Positions 1 through 7,725 of a DNA stretch of 25,208 nucleotides are shown piece after piece. The stretch lies in assembly GCA_964567545.1 (NCBI GenBank), contig CAZMNB010000014.1, positions 1 through 25,208 of the forward strand. Reading direction: 5' to 3'. The DNA is from UBA7398 sp964567545. GTDB taxonomy: Bacteria > Actinomycetota > Actinomycetes > Nanopelagicales > Nanopelagicaceae. The notes under the pieces were generated by a model. The model saw nothing but the letters and a program-made list of their open reading frames with translations. It was not told the DNA's origin and did no database searches. Positions within the stretch are counted from its first letter, which is position 1; each line of letters begins with the position of its first letter. The translations under genes and the position numbers were made by a program.

Positions 1-74
1 AGCGTCGTCGTAAGAAGGCTGCTGCAAAGGCTGCCCCAAAGCGTCGTCGTCGTAAAAAGGCTGCTGCAAAGTAA
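1..74 (+). CDS. C-terminal tail of a basic nucleoid protein (probably HU-like), partial
   Basis: Only the 3' end of the gene is present. Reading from base 3, the frame gives arginine runs (RRR, RRRR) alternating with KKAAAK blocks and ends in TAA at 72-74. Such low-complexity Arg/Lys/Ala tails are typical of actinobacterial HU proteins (HupB), where the tail binds DNA beside an N-terminal HU fold. The fold itself lies outside the window, so the family is inferred from composition and a histone H1-like or ribosomal protein tail is possible. The DNA is a near-repeat of CGT/AAG/GCT/GCA codons. A strong terminator follows directly. Confidence 0.6.
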   Translation, partial: RRRKKAAAKAAPKRRRRKKAAAK

Positions 75-86
75 GCCCCGCTTTTT

Positions 87-122
87 AAAAAGACCCGACG
101 CGAAAGCGCCGGGTCTTTTTTT
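87..122. terminator. Intrinsic terminator, probably bidirectional
   Basis: A long stem (AAAAAGACCCG, one A-C mismatch, CGC) closes on a GAAA tetraloop and is followed by a run of seven T on the plus strand. It lies 12 bases after the stop of the HU-like gene. The minus strand also ends in a T-rich tail, so it can also serve the convergent marR-type gene that stops at 137. Confidence 0.9.
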
Positions 123-136
123 ATTACTTACCTAAA

Positions 137-619
137 TCAATTTTCAGATTTATATTGTTCGCGAAGCTCTTCGGTTAAATGGCCAAAAATTCCGGCCAAC
201 TCGGCTTGTTCTTTATTTGATAACTGGTCGATAAATCGCTTGCGCACGCTATTAACATGGCAAGGTGCCGCAGCGACAATTGCCTTGAATCCCTTTTCGG
301 TCATAGTTGCCCAAGAACCGCGTTTATCTTCGCAACAAACTTCGCGCCGAACCCATCCAGCTTGCTCCATTACTTTCATGCGATGTGAAAGTCGCGATTT
401 GGAGAGCATGGCAACTTCAGCTAGCTCACTCATCCGCATTCGACGGTTCGGGGCATCACTTAATTGGGCAAGTACTTCATAATCGGCCATTGATAAATCA
501 TGTCCAATCAAGTCACTATCTAACGCTTCCAATAACCGCCTTGAAGCAATAATGTAAGAACGCCAAGCGCTCATTTCGCGTGGGGTTAGCCAATTAGGAG
601 TGATCTTTTTACTGGCCAT
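137..619 (-). CDS. MarR-family transcriptional regulator
   Basis: A 160-residue winged-helix DNA-binding protein of the usual MarR length. It has an N-terminal dimerisation helix, a helix-turn-helix around residues 60-90 (MSELAEVAMLSKSRLSHRM), and the wing with the family's charged DKRGSWATMTEKG segment near residues 98-110. MarR proteins are dimeric repressors that often respond to small aromatic or phenolic ligands; the ligand here cannot be read from sequence. The gene lies 45 bases after the ABC ATPase gene on the same strand and could be read with it, but it also has its own promoter-like sequence. Two adjacent Cys residues (CC, about 95-96) next to the wing could allow redox sensing, which is speculation. 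Confidence 0.9.
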   Translation of the reverse strand: MASKKITPNWLTPREMSAWRSYIIASRRLLEALDSDLIGHDLSMADYEVLAQLSDAPNRRMRMSELAEVAMLSKSRLSHRMKVMEQAGWVRREVCCEDKRGSWATMTEKGFKAIVAAAPCHVNSVRKRFIDQLSNKEQAELAGIFGHLTEELREQYKSEN

Positions 620-625
620 AGATTA

Positions 626-654
626 AGGGTAGAGCAGAATTGATTTGGTTGAAA
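626..654 (-). promoter_or_regulatory. Candidate promoter for the MarR gene (leaderless type)
   Basis: Minus strand: TTTCAA, a 17-base spacer, then TACCCT whose last base is 6 nt upstream of the ATG at 619. No Shine-Dalgarno sequence precedes the ATG. A -10-like hexamer this close to the start fits the leaderless transcripts common in actinobacteria. The hexamers are only moderate matches. Confidence 0.4.
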
Positions 655-664
655 GTTGAAACAA

Positions 665-2317
665 CTATTTTTGAATCGCAGCCAACCTTGCTTCTCGACG
701 AAGTTTCTGTTCGGCAGGGTTTGGTACCGGAACCGCAGCTATTAACCTCTGGGTATATGGATCTTTTGCATGCTTCAAAATCTGATCTCGCTCGCCAACT
801 TCTACCAAACGACCATCTTGCATTACTGCAATTCGGTGGGTCAAAATATCAACTACCGCTAAGTCATGGCTGATGAATAGGCAAGCAAATTTCAATTTAT
901 CTTGTAACTCTTGCAATAAATCCAAGAAGCGAGCCTGAACCGATACATCAAGGGCTGAGGTTGGCTCGTCAGCGATTAAAAGGTCTGGGGTTAGCGCAAG
1001 CGCCCGCGCAATACCTACCCGCTGACGTTGACCACCAGAGAGCTCATGCGGGTATCGGTTGCGATAACTTCGTGGCAGTTCAACTTGATCCAGTAAATCT
1101 TCAATACTCTCATTTAACGCTTCGCCTTTTGCGATACCGGCTAGGAATATTGGTTCGCCGATACTTTCACCGATTGGAAGGCGAGGATTTAGCGAACTTG
1201 CTGGGTCTTGGAACACGATTCCGGTATGGCGTCGAATCGCAAAAAGATCTTTCTGAGTCGCATTTGAAATATCTTTACCAACAATTTCGATTTTGCCTTC
1301 CTTTATTGGAAGCAGTCCAATAGCAGCGCGACCTACCGTGGTCTTGCCGGATCCGGACTCTCCTACTAGGCCAACAATCTCGCCCGGAAAAATCTGAAGG
1401 TTAAATTCTTTAACCGCAGTAAATGCTGGGATTCGACCGCGCTTTGGATATTCAATCGTTACATTTTCTAAATTCAATACCGGTGCGGTCCCTTTACTTG
1501 GGTCAGATTTGAGAATTCGCTTGGCGCTTGTTCCGAGCTTAGGAACTGCTGCTAAAAGTTCCCTGGTATATGGATGCGATGGGCGGTTAAAGATTTGATC
1601 AGCGCTGCCGTGTTCAACTGTCAAACCATCCTTCATTACCAAAATTTCATCCGCCATATCGGCCACAACGCCCATATCGTGGGTAATTAGCAAAATCGCC
1701 GAGTTCAATTTATCTTTTAAGCCACGCATCAAATCTAGAATTTCTGCCTGAACCGTTACATCTAGCGCGGTAGTTGGTTCATCAGCCACTAAAAGTCCAG
1801 GGTCACAAGCGAGCGCTTGCGCAATCATCGCGCGCTGGCGCTGACCGCCAGAGAGTTGATGTGGGTATTTATTAAATGATTTAACTGGGTCTGGGATATC
1901 GACCAGAGTTAATAACTCGATCGTCCGATCTTTTGCCTGGTTTGGTCCCATGTCAAAATGAGTACGGAGCGTTTCCACAATTTGAAAACCGATTGTATAA
2001 ACCGGATTTAGCGCTGTCATTGGCTCTTGGAATATGTAGGCAACTTCCTTGCCACGATATTTACGTAAAACGGAAGCTTTAGCGCCTAGCATTTCATGTC
2101 CCTTTACTTGGACACTGCCACTCATTCGAGCATTCGATGCAAGTAGGCTCATTAGACCCATTCCGGTCGTTGATTTACCAGAACCGGATTCACCAACAAT
2201 GGCGAGCACTTCCCCTGGCGCAATTTCGAAGTTCATATTGACAGCAGCTGGATACCAAACACCATCTACCCAGAATTCAACTGTGAAATCTTTTGCTTTT
2301 AGGATTGGCTCGGTCAT
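665..2317 (-). CDS. Peptide/nickel-type ABC transporter, fused double ATP-binding protein (DppD-DppF type)
   Basis: About 550 residues with two complete ABC ATPase domains in one chain. Each has Walker A (GESGSGKSTT near residue 43; GESGSGKTTV near 327), signature LSGGQRQR, Walker B followed by the D-loop (VADEPTTALD; IADEPTSALD) and an H-loop His (ITHDMG; ISHDLA). In E. coli the two halves are separate DppD and DppF; the fusion is common in actinobacteria. It powers the DppB/DppC permease encoded upstream. A TTG lies at 2320, but the ATG at 2317 is preferred. The gene is separated from dppC by the oppositely oriented PH-domain gene. Substrate is unknown: peptides are the default guess, but family-5 systems also move sugars, nickel and opines. 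Confidence 0.93.
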   Translation of the reverse strand: MTEPILKAKDFTVEFWVDGVWYPAAVNMNFEIAPGEVLAIVGESGSGKSTTGMGLMSLLASNARMSGSVQVKGHEMLGAKASVLRKYRGKEVAYIFQEPMTALNPVYTIGFQIVETLRTHFDMGPNQAKDRTIELLTLVDIPDPVKSFNKYPHQLSGGQRQRAMIAQALACDPGLLVADEPTTALDVTVQAEILDLMRGLKDKLNSAILLITHDMGVVADMADEILVMKDGLTVEHGSADQIFNRPSHPYTRELLAAVPKLGTSAKRILKSDPSKGTAPVLNLENVTIEYPKRGRIPAFTAVKEFNLQIFPGEIVGLVGESGSGKTTVGRAAIGLLPIKEGKIEIVGKDISNATQKDLFAIRRHTGIVFQDPASSLNPRLPIGESIGEPIFLAGIAKGEALNESIEDLLDQVELPRSYRNRYPHELSGGQRQRVGIARALALTPDLLIADEPTSALDVSVQARFLDLLQELQDKLKFACLFISHDLAVVDILTHRIAVMQDGRLVEVGERDQILKHAKDPYTQRLIAAVPVPNPAEQKLRREARLAAIQK

Positions 2318-2346
2318 CAAGCGACCTTTCGTGAGAACATTGCGAA

Positions 2347-2946
2347 GTGAGTAACCCGGAGGTCTACCGACCTAGAAGCAATGTTTTTATGGCGATCAGT
2401 ATTTATGCGCTCTGCTTCGGCATGGCCGCATCCAGTATTTTCAGCTCGAGCGCTACGGTGCATAACAAAATCACTTCGATAGCTTGGGCGTTGTTGGTAG
2501 CCCAATTGGCGCGACTTATTTTTCTGGTTCCTAAAATTACGTTTTTCGACGAGGGCATAAAAATCACTAACCCGCATCAAGAAATCACCGTTGGTTGGCA
2601 CTTGATTGACGAGATCCATGCTCTCTACACGATGTACATTGAAGTCGGGAGCAAGCGAATCAACGCTTGGGCGGCCCAGACTCCTGGTAGATACCATGCT
2701 AGATCGATCCATCCGAGCGAACTGCGGGGTTTGAAACTTAATGGCGTCACAAACATCCGTCCTGGTGAATCCCCACGTACTTACTCGGGCATTGCGGTTC
2801 AACTCGCGCGAGTTAGATTGGAAACCTTCAATAAAAGCGGAAACCAGGCGCGGATTCCAAGTGAAGTGATTAGCAACACCAGCGGAATTGCGCTCGTTAT
2901 TGCGAATTTTACAATTTGTGCACTGCTTATTATTTTTCGATTTTAA
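2347..2946 (+). CDS. PH-domain membrane protein (actinobacterial bPH type)
   Basis: A 199-residue protein with GTG start. Two hydrophobic segments (about residues 15-35 and 43-60) precede a soluble part with bacterial PH-domain features: FFDEGIKITNPHQE, then VGWHLIDEI, then NAWAAQTPGRYHAR (about residues 65-120). A C-terminal hydrophobic segment (about 178-198) follows. Actinobacterial proteins of this layout are annotated as PH-domain proteins; their function is unknown. The gene sits on the strand opposite the surrounding ABC operon, 5 bases from the dppC stop and 29 bases from the ATPase ATG, with no terminator on either side. It contains no TTA, CTA or TCA codons, although all three are common in neighbouring genes, and its codons end more often in G/C. 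This suggests later acquisition. Confidence 0.75.
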   Translation: MSNPEVYRPRSNVFMAISIYALCFGMAASSIFSSSATVHNKITSIAWALLVAQLARLIFLVPKITFFDEGIKITNPHQEITVGWHLIDEIHALYTMYIEVGSKRINAWAAQTPGRYHARSIHPSELRGLKLNGVTNIRPGESPRTYSGIAVQLARVRLETFNKSGNQARIPSEVISNTSGIALVIANFTICALLIIFRF

Positions 2947-2951
2947 TTGCA

Positions 2952-4037
2952 TTAGTTACTCGCCGCCGCTATTTTGGCTTGATCGCGTGAGGCCGCTTTA
3001 TCTTTCTTGCTCAACCGGCGACGCTGGCGCGGATCGAAAGCATCGCGCAGCCCATCGCCGATAAAATTAATCGATAGCGCAATTGTGATAATAAATAGGC
3101 CGGGCCACCAGAATAGCCAAGGTCGAATGGTAAATGAATCCTGGAATTGACTAATTAGTGAGCCAAGTGAAACATCAGGGGCAACCACACCGAAGCCTAA
3201 ATACGAGAGGGCCGTCTCAAGCAAGATCGCACCGGACATCAATAGCGTTATTGAAACGATAATGATTCCGACCGCATTCGGAAGAATATGTTTGAATATA
3301 ATTCGGCGATTGCTTGCCCCAGCTACCCGAGCCGCATCTACGAATTCCATTTCGCGTAATTTTAGAAATTCTCCCCGCACTAACCTAGAGAGCCCAGTCC
3401 ATGCAAAAATACCTAAGTAAAAGGCTAAAAACCCGACACCGAGGTTTCCAAAATGGTAACCGACAACCGATCCGATCACGATTGTTGGAATCGTAATAAC
3501 GAAGTCAGTCAATCGCATTAGTAGCGCATCGATCCAACCACGGAAGTACCCAGATATTGATCCAACGACGATTCCGATTGAGCCGCCAAGGAATCCAATT
3601 ACTACCATTACATAGATAGAACGTTGAGCACCTCGCATCACCATCGATAAATAATCGTGACCGATATCGTCTTGACCAAATGGATGGATTCCTAAGCCGA
3701 TGCCGGTGCCATCAATAAAGGAGGGCACCATGTCCAAAGTTGGACAACCAACAACTCCGGGCGGACACCCTTCTATCCGAAGGTCTAATAGTTGATCAAA
3801 TTTATATGGCCACCATCCTGGAATTCTGATTGGGCCGACATTTATGCCCAGAGAAGTAAAAACAATTACAACTAAGGAAAATAAAACAAAGACAGAAATC
3901 ATCGCAGCCTTATGGCGGATAAAGCGTCGAAAAACAATTTGGCCTTGGCTCAAACCTTCGGTCTCTTTATTAAAAATCGCATTTTCATTAGTTTCAGCTG
4001 AATTCTCGACCACTTTCTGCTTACGCTTGAATATCAT
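2952..4037 (-). CDS. Peptide/nickel-type ABC transporter permease (DppC type)
   Basis: A 361-residue inner-membrane permease. After a charged cytoplasmic N-terminus of about 40 residues comes the first membrane helix, then an extracytoplasmic stretch with two Cys (EGCPPGVVGCP, around residues 90-100) that could form a disulfide. The OppC-type motif HPFGQDDIGHD follows, then the permease core. The EAA loop that docks on the ATPase is clear (EFVDAARVAGASNRRIIFKH, about residues 237-256). The C-terminus has the usual GDGLRDAFDPR. Its ATG overlaps the stop of dppB by four bases (ATGA), implying translational coupling and a DppB-DppC heterodimer. Confidence 0.93.
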   Translation of the reverse strand: MIFKRKQKVVENSAETNENAIFNKETEGLSQGQIVFRRFIRHKAAMISVFVLFSLVVIVFTSLGINVGPIRIPGWWPYKFDQLLDLRIEGCPPGVVGCPTLDMVPSFIDGTGIGLGIHPFGQDDIGHDYLSMVMRGAQRSIYVMVVIGFLGGSIGIVVGSISGYFRGWIDALLMRLTDFVITIPTIVIGSVVGYHFGNLGVGFLAFYLGIFAWTGLSRLVRGEFLKLREMEFVDAARVAGASNRRIIFKHILPNAVGIIIVSITLLMSGAILLETALSYLGFGVVAPDVSLGSLISQFQDSFTIRPWLFWWPGLFIITIALSINFIGDGLRDAFDPRQRRRLSKKDKAASRDQAKIAAASN

Positions 4038-5581
4038 TTTTTACCTGCCCCAGAACGAACCCGCGGATCTAGCGTTGAATACAATAAATCAGCAACTAGA
4101 TTTGCACTTACACCAAGAAAGCCAGTTAAAAGAAATACTCCCATTAATAGGTTTAGGTCAAAAGATCCGATCGCTTGATTAAAAAGCGTTCCCATCCCAA
4201 TCCAGCCAAAAATTCGTTCAGTAATAATCGCACCGCCGACTACAGACATAATATCGACGACCATGATTGTGGTTAAAGGAATCATGGTGTTTCTAAATGC
4301 GTGACGCATGATCACAGTTCTTTCGGTCAATCCTTTAGCGCGTGCAGTACGGATGTAATCTTGACTTAAAACTTCCAAAAGCGTTCCGCGTGAAAACCGC
4401 ACGTAGCCTGCAAATGAGATCAATAGCAAAGCCGTAGTTGGCAAGAACAAGTGCACTAAAATATCTAGGAAATTAATCCAGAAATTGCCCGGTTCCAGGA
4501 GTGGATTAACTTGACCAATTGTTGGAATTGGGCGGAAGTAAACGGCATCGGTTTCCATATATGGCTTCCAGGTTTGCATCAACTTATCAATAACCGTCAG
4601 GAACCCCATTAGAAAAGCTGAAAGTATCGATGTTCGGATAATTGGCCCACGATCAATTTTTGAAAATAACAGTGGAACTAAGCCAGATACCACAAATAGC
4701 GCAACAATCATAAGTAAATAAACTAACTTCTTATTGCTAACGCCAAATAACCATTGATTTGGGTAGTACAAGATCAAAGTCAAAACTGCCATAGCCAGCG
4801 CTGATTTCAAAGCAGCGCTATTTCCTAAACCGGTAGAAAGATAAGTAACTCCGAATGCGACCCCAACTGCTAAACCAAATAGGACGATCGGCCCAAAACC
4901 TGGGTTAGCAAACCATTTTGTTGCAGATAAAATTGATAAAAGGGCCGCGGTTGATGTCCCAGCAATTCCAAAAATTGCAAAAACCCGTGCTCGACTCCCG
5001 CTGATTATTGCTGCCCAGAAAATGCCGCTAAAGACGCTGGCGAAAAATATCCATTGCGGAGTAATAGTCGGCTCGCCCAGAAAACTATTAAATTGAATGG
5101 CTAAATACTCTTTGAGAAGTACCGCTACCCAAAAAATTGGAAGCGAAAAAAGCAGGAATGATACGAATGTCATGGCATAGTCAAAACGAGAATATTGGCG
5201 AAGGGCAGTGATAATTCCAATTGAGATTCCAAAAACTATCGCCAAAATCGTTGCGCCAGAAACTAATCGAAGCGTTGTCGGAATCGCAAGGCCTATTTGA
5301 TCCGCAACTGGATGGCCGGTGCGAGTCATTCCGAAATCTAAATTACCGACAAAACCGCCTAAGATTCCCTTTAACCAGTAGAAATATCGTATTGGTGGCG
5401 CTACATCAAGTTGAAGTTGTCTGGTCAATGCCAAAATCTGTTGCTTAACGTTTGGCTCAGTACTAGTGCGCAAAGCTTCTAAAGGATCACCTGAGAGGGC
5501 CGCCAAGTTATAGAGAATAAAACTCGAACCAAAAAGAGTTACTATGATTATGCCTAAGCGCCTGCTGATATAGGCAAACAT
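4034..5581 (-). CDS. Peptide/nickel-type ABC transporter permease (DppB type, enlarged)
   Basis: An integral membrane permease of about 515 residues, clearly longer than the roughly 310-340 of standard DppB. The N-terminus (first helix, then GDPLEALR and GNLDFGMTRTGHPV) and C-terminus are canonical. The EAA loop reads DYIRTARAKGLTERTVIMRH near residue 412, and the end reads DLLYSTLDPRVR. The extra 170-180 residues (about 165-345) form several additional hydrophobic helices between the normal third and fourth core helices. The start is taken at the ATG at 5581, because GAAGGG lies six bases upstream; a GTG at 5584 is the alternative. It is separated from the solute-binding-protein gene by a strong hairpin. 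Confidence 0.92.
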   Translation of the reverse strand: MFAYISRRLGIIIVTLFGSSFILYNLAALSGDPLEALRTSTEPNVKQQILALTRQLQLDVAPPIRYFYWLKGILGGFVGNLDFGMTRTGHPVADQIGLAIPTTLRLVSGATILAIVFGISIGIITALRQYSRFDYAMTFVSFLLFSLPIFWVAVLLKEYLAIQFNSFLGEPTITPQWIFFASVFSGIFWAAIISGSRARVFAIFGIAGTSTAALLSILSATKWFANPGFGPIVLFGLAVGVAFGVTYLSTGLGNSAALKSALAMAVLTLILYYPNQWLFGVSNKKLVYLLMIVALFVVSGLVPLLFSKIDRGPIIRTSILSAFLMGFLTVIDKLMQTWKPYMETDAVYFRPIPTIGQVNPLLEPGNFWINFLDILVHLFLPTTALLLISFAGYVRFSRGTLLEVLSQDYIRTARAKGLTERTVIMRHAFRNTMIPLTTIMVVDIMSVVGGAIITERIFGWIGMGTLFNQAIGSFDLNLLMGVFLLTGFLGVSANLVADLLYSTLDPRVRSGAGKK

Positions 5582-5642
5582 CACTTTCCCTTCAAATTGT
5601 TGGCCCTGAGAAAACCTTGCCTAGCGTACATAGTTTTTGTAA

Positions 5643-5681
5643 AAGAAGTGGCACCCAAGGGGTTCTTGGGTGCCACTTCTT
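5643..5681 (-). terminator. Strong hairpin between binding-protein and permease genes (attenuating terminator)
   Basis: A perfect 17-bp inverted repeat (core GAAGTGGCACCCAAG) with a 5-base loop is followed on the minus strand by TTTTAC. It lies 49 bases after the stop of the solute-binding protein and 61 bases before the dppB start. It probably stops or partly stops transcription and stabilises the upstream mRNA, giving more binding protein than permease. The T tract is short, so read-through is likely. Confidence 0.75.
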
Positions 5682-5730
5682 CTGGATTCTACGCTCATTT
5701 CTGAACGAAGTTGCCCTACTAAGTTAAAAC

Positions 5731-7578
5731 TTAGTTAGCGAAATACCAGTCCCAAATGTTCCAAACGAGGTTTGGTGACAATGGTGATGGTGCAACACCC
5801 ATTAGTTTGGAATTAACTCCGTTAACAGCTGGGTGTTGGAAAATAGGCAGAGTAACAGCTTCCTTGATCAAGATCTGATCTACTTTGAGGAAAGCGGCTT
5901 GAATCTCAGCCTGAGTCAACAATTTAGCGTTCAACTCAGAATATATTTTTTCAATCTCTGGGTTTGAATAGCCTTGGTAGTTCTGCTGTTGATAAGTTCC
6001 AACGTTTCCACGTTGCAAGATGGCACTCTTTACCCAAGCAAAGAATGCTAAGTCATACTTAGCTTCTTTAGTATGGCTCGACCAGCCAGAAGTTGGTGTT
6101 ACATCCATATCAAAACCAGCTTGTGCCACCGAAGCCTTAGCCAGTGCAGCTTCGGAAACCCGGCGGGTATTTGATGGTTGGCCAAAGAGCAACTTAATTT
6201 TTACGGTTGGTTTTGCAGCAGTAGTTTCTGGGTAATACTTCTGAACCAGTGCAAGCGCTTTCGCGTTACGTGAGGCTTGAGTACCTTCAGTGAACTTACT
6301 TATTCCGGACTTTGCAATGTTGTCCTTGTAACCAGGCTCGCTGTTGAAGTACATCAATGAGTTCATCAATTGAGCAGATGGGTTAATTGGCTTAACAATC
6401 TTCTCAATGATTTCTTCACGTGGCCATGCAAGAAGAACTGCAGTGCGTAGGTCGATTGCTTTTTGGCTATTTCCGGCGAAAACGCCATTGTATGTATCGG
6501 TTGTACCGAAAGCTGTACCGGTACGGATATCAACGTGTTCGTAAACTGCTTGATCGCCGCCGATGATCTTTACGGTTGGTGCCATTGCTTTTAATTGAGC
6601 AACTGCATCGCCTGTAGGTTGGCCGGCATAAACATCTACTTCACCATTCTTAAGTGCTTGAGCAGCAGCTGTGCCATCGCCGATAACTTTAAATACCACA
6701 GTCTGAAGGGCCTTTACCTTTGGACCTGAGTTGTATTTCGCGTTACGGACCATTGTTACAGCGCCATTTGGTACTGCGCTCTTAACGATGAATGGGCCAT
6801 TTCCAACAAGAAGCAGCGGGTTAGTTGAAGCATCAACTTTGTCGATGTTGTAGTCGTTAGACCAGACTTTACCGATCTTCTTTAGGTTAGCTGTGTCATA
6901 AGTAGTGAAGTATTTGTAGAAACGCTCACGTGCTGCGTTATTTTCTGCAACAGTGCCGAGTTTTTTCTTTCCCTCAGCCATCAAAACCAAAGTGTGCACA
7001 GGGGCTGGTCCTGGTGCAAGTAAACGCCAGTCAGGCACTTGCGTGTCATATTCAATCGTTACAGACATTTTGTCCGCGGAAAGAATTGGCTGACCAACTA
7101 CGTGTTCAGCATAAATTCCACCGTAGCCACCAGAGTTAAAATCTGGAGTAGTACGTGCATCTGTTGGATCGCCAAGACCTGCGATATCTGAATATGCATC
7201 GTTTGCGGTGACATGGCTTAGTAGTAAGTCAATACCATTTATTTCGGTGCCATCTGACCAGAGGCGCCCTTTTTTAACGGTGTATTGAACTTTGAATGGC
7301 TTCTTGCTGACAATTTTGTAAGTGCCAAACGCTGTATTATCAACAAGAGCTGGCTTATTGTCATAGTAAGTAAAACCCATTCCTGAAAGTGAACCGACGT
7401 CAACGTTAAAGGTCAAGTTGAATTCAGAAACTCCGGAATTTAATCCAGTAAGTGCATTGCTTTGCACAATTGAAACGGTTGTCTTTGCTGCAGAGTGTGC
7501 AGGTGCAACCACTCCAAGTGCTAGACCAGCCGCTGCAACTACGGCAAGCGCAGCACGCATAAGGCGATTTAACTTCAT
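5731..7578 (-). CDS. ABC transporter solute-binding protein, family 5
   Basis: A 615-residue secreted protein of the SBP_bac_5 (peptide/opine/nickel) family. It has a Sec signal peptide: basic MKLNRLMR, an Ala/Val/Leu core, and probable cleavage after AHS near residue 29. The mature chain shows the family layout, including VKKGRLWSDGTEIN, NGPFIVKSAVPNGAVTMVRN, and the hinge/lobe region NGEVDVYAGQ. The C-terminus is WNIWDWYFAN. No Cys is present anywhere, so there is no lipobox; the protein is not a lipoprotein as is usual in Gram-positive bacteria. GAGGAG lies just upstream of the ATG, one of the strongest ribosome-binding sites in the window. It delivers substrate to the DppB/C permease encoded downstream. 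Confidence 0.92.
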   Translation of the reverse strand: MKLNRLMRAALAVVAAAGLALGVVAPAHSAAKTTVSIVQSNALTGLNSGVSEFNLTFNVDVGSLSGMGFTYYDNKPALVDNTAFGTYKIVSKKPFKVQYTVKKGRLWSDGTEINGIDLLLSHVTANDAYSDIAGLGDPTDARTTPDFNSGGYGGIYAEHVVGQPILSADKMSVTIEYDTQVPDWRLLAPGPAPVHTLVLMAEGKKKLGTVAENNAARERFYKYFTTYDTANLKKIGKVWSNDYNIDKVDASTNPLLLVGNGPFIVKSAVPNGAVTMVRNAKYNSGPKVKALQTVVFKVIGDGTAAAQALKNGEVDVYAGQPTGDAVAQLKAMAPTVKIIGGDQAVYEHVDIRTGTAFGTTDTYNGVFAGNSQKAIDLRTAVLLAWPREEIIEKIVKPINPSAQLMNSLMYFNSEPGYKDNIAKSGISKFTEGTQASRNAKALALVQKYYPETTAAKPTVKIKLLFGQPSNTRRVSEAALAKASVAQAGFDMDVTPTSGWSSHTKEAKYDLAFFAWVKSAILQRGNVGTYQQQNYQGYSNPEIEKIYSELNAKLLTQAEIQAAFLKVDQILIKEAVTLPIFQHPAVNGVNSKLMGVAPSPLSPNLVWNIWDWYFAN

Positions 7579-7685
7579 TTATTTCTCCTCGGGATCGAAG
7601 AGATGGTTGTGGAAAGTCGACAGATCCCACAGCCATCTATTTTGCTTTGGAGACGAGAGTCTGCCCTATTTGTTCACTTTTTAGC

Positions 7686-7713
7686 AAGATAAAATTCAGA
7701 GATGCTCTGCCAA
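7686..7713 (-). promoter_or_regulatory. Candidate promoter for the ABC transporter operon
   Basis: Minus strand TTGGCA, 16-base spacer, TATCTT: a fair sigma-70-type match in the 147-base gap between the MFS gene and the binding-protein gene. It would leave a 5' leader of about 100 bases. No known riboswitch was recognised in that leader. Confidence 0.4.
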
Positions 7714-7725
7714 AGATGGGTTATT

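Noticed and set aside
2317..2952. A 211-codon minus-strand frame that joins dppC (TAATG) and the ATPase gene (TGATG)
   Set aside because: Its translation is rich in Arg, Ser and Asn with no recognisable domain, while the opposite frame encodes membrane helices and a PH-type domain. It is codon-aligned antisense, where openness only requires absence of TTA, CTA and TCA codons. Kept as a finding only.
7697..7709. CAGAG-ATG-CTCTG hairpin after the MFS gene as a terminator
   Set aside because: A five-bp stem with a three-base loop and only four T after a gap is too weak; the same bases overlap a better promoter match.
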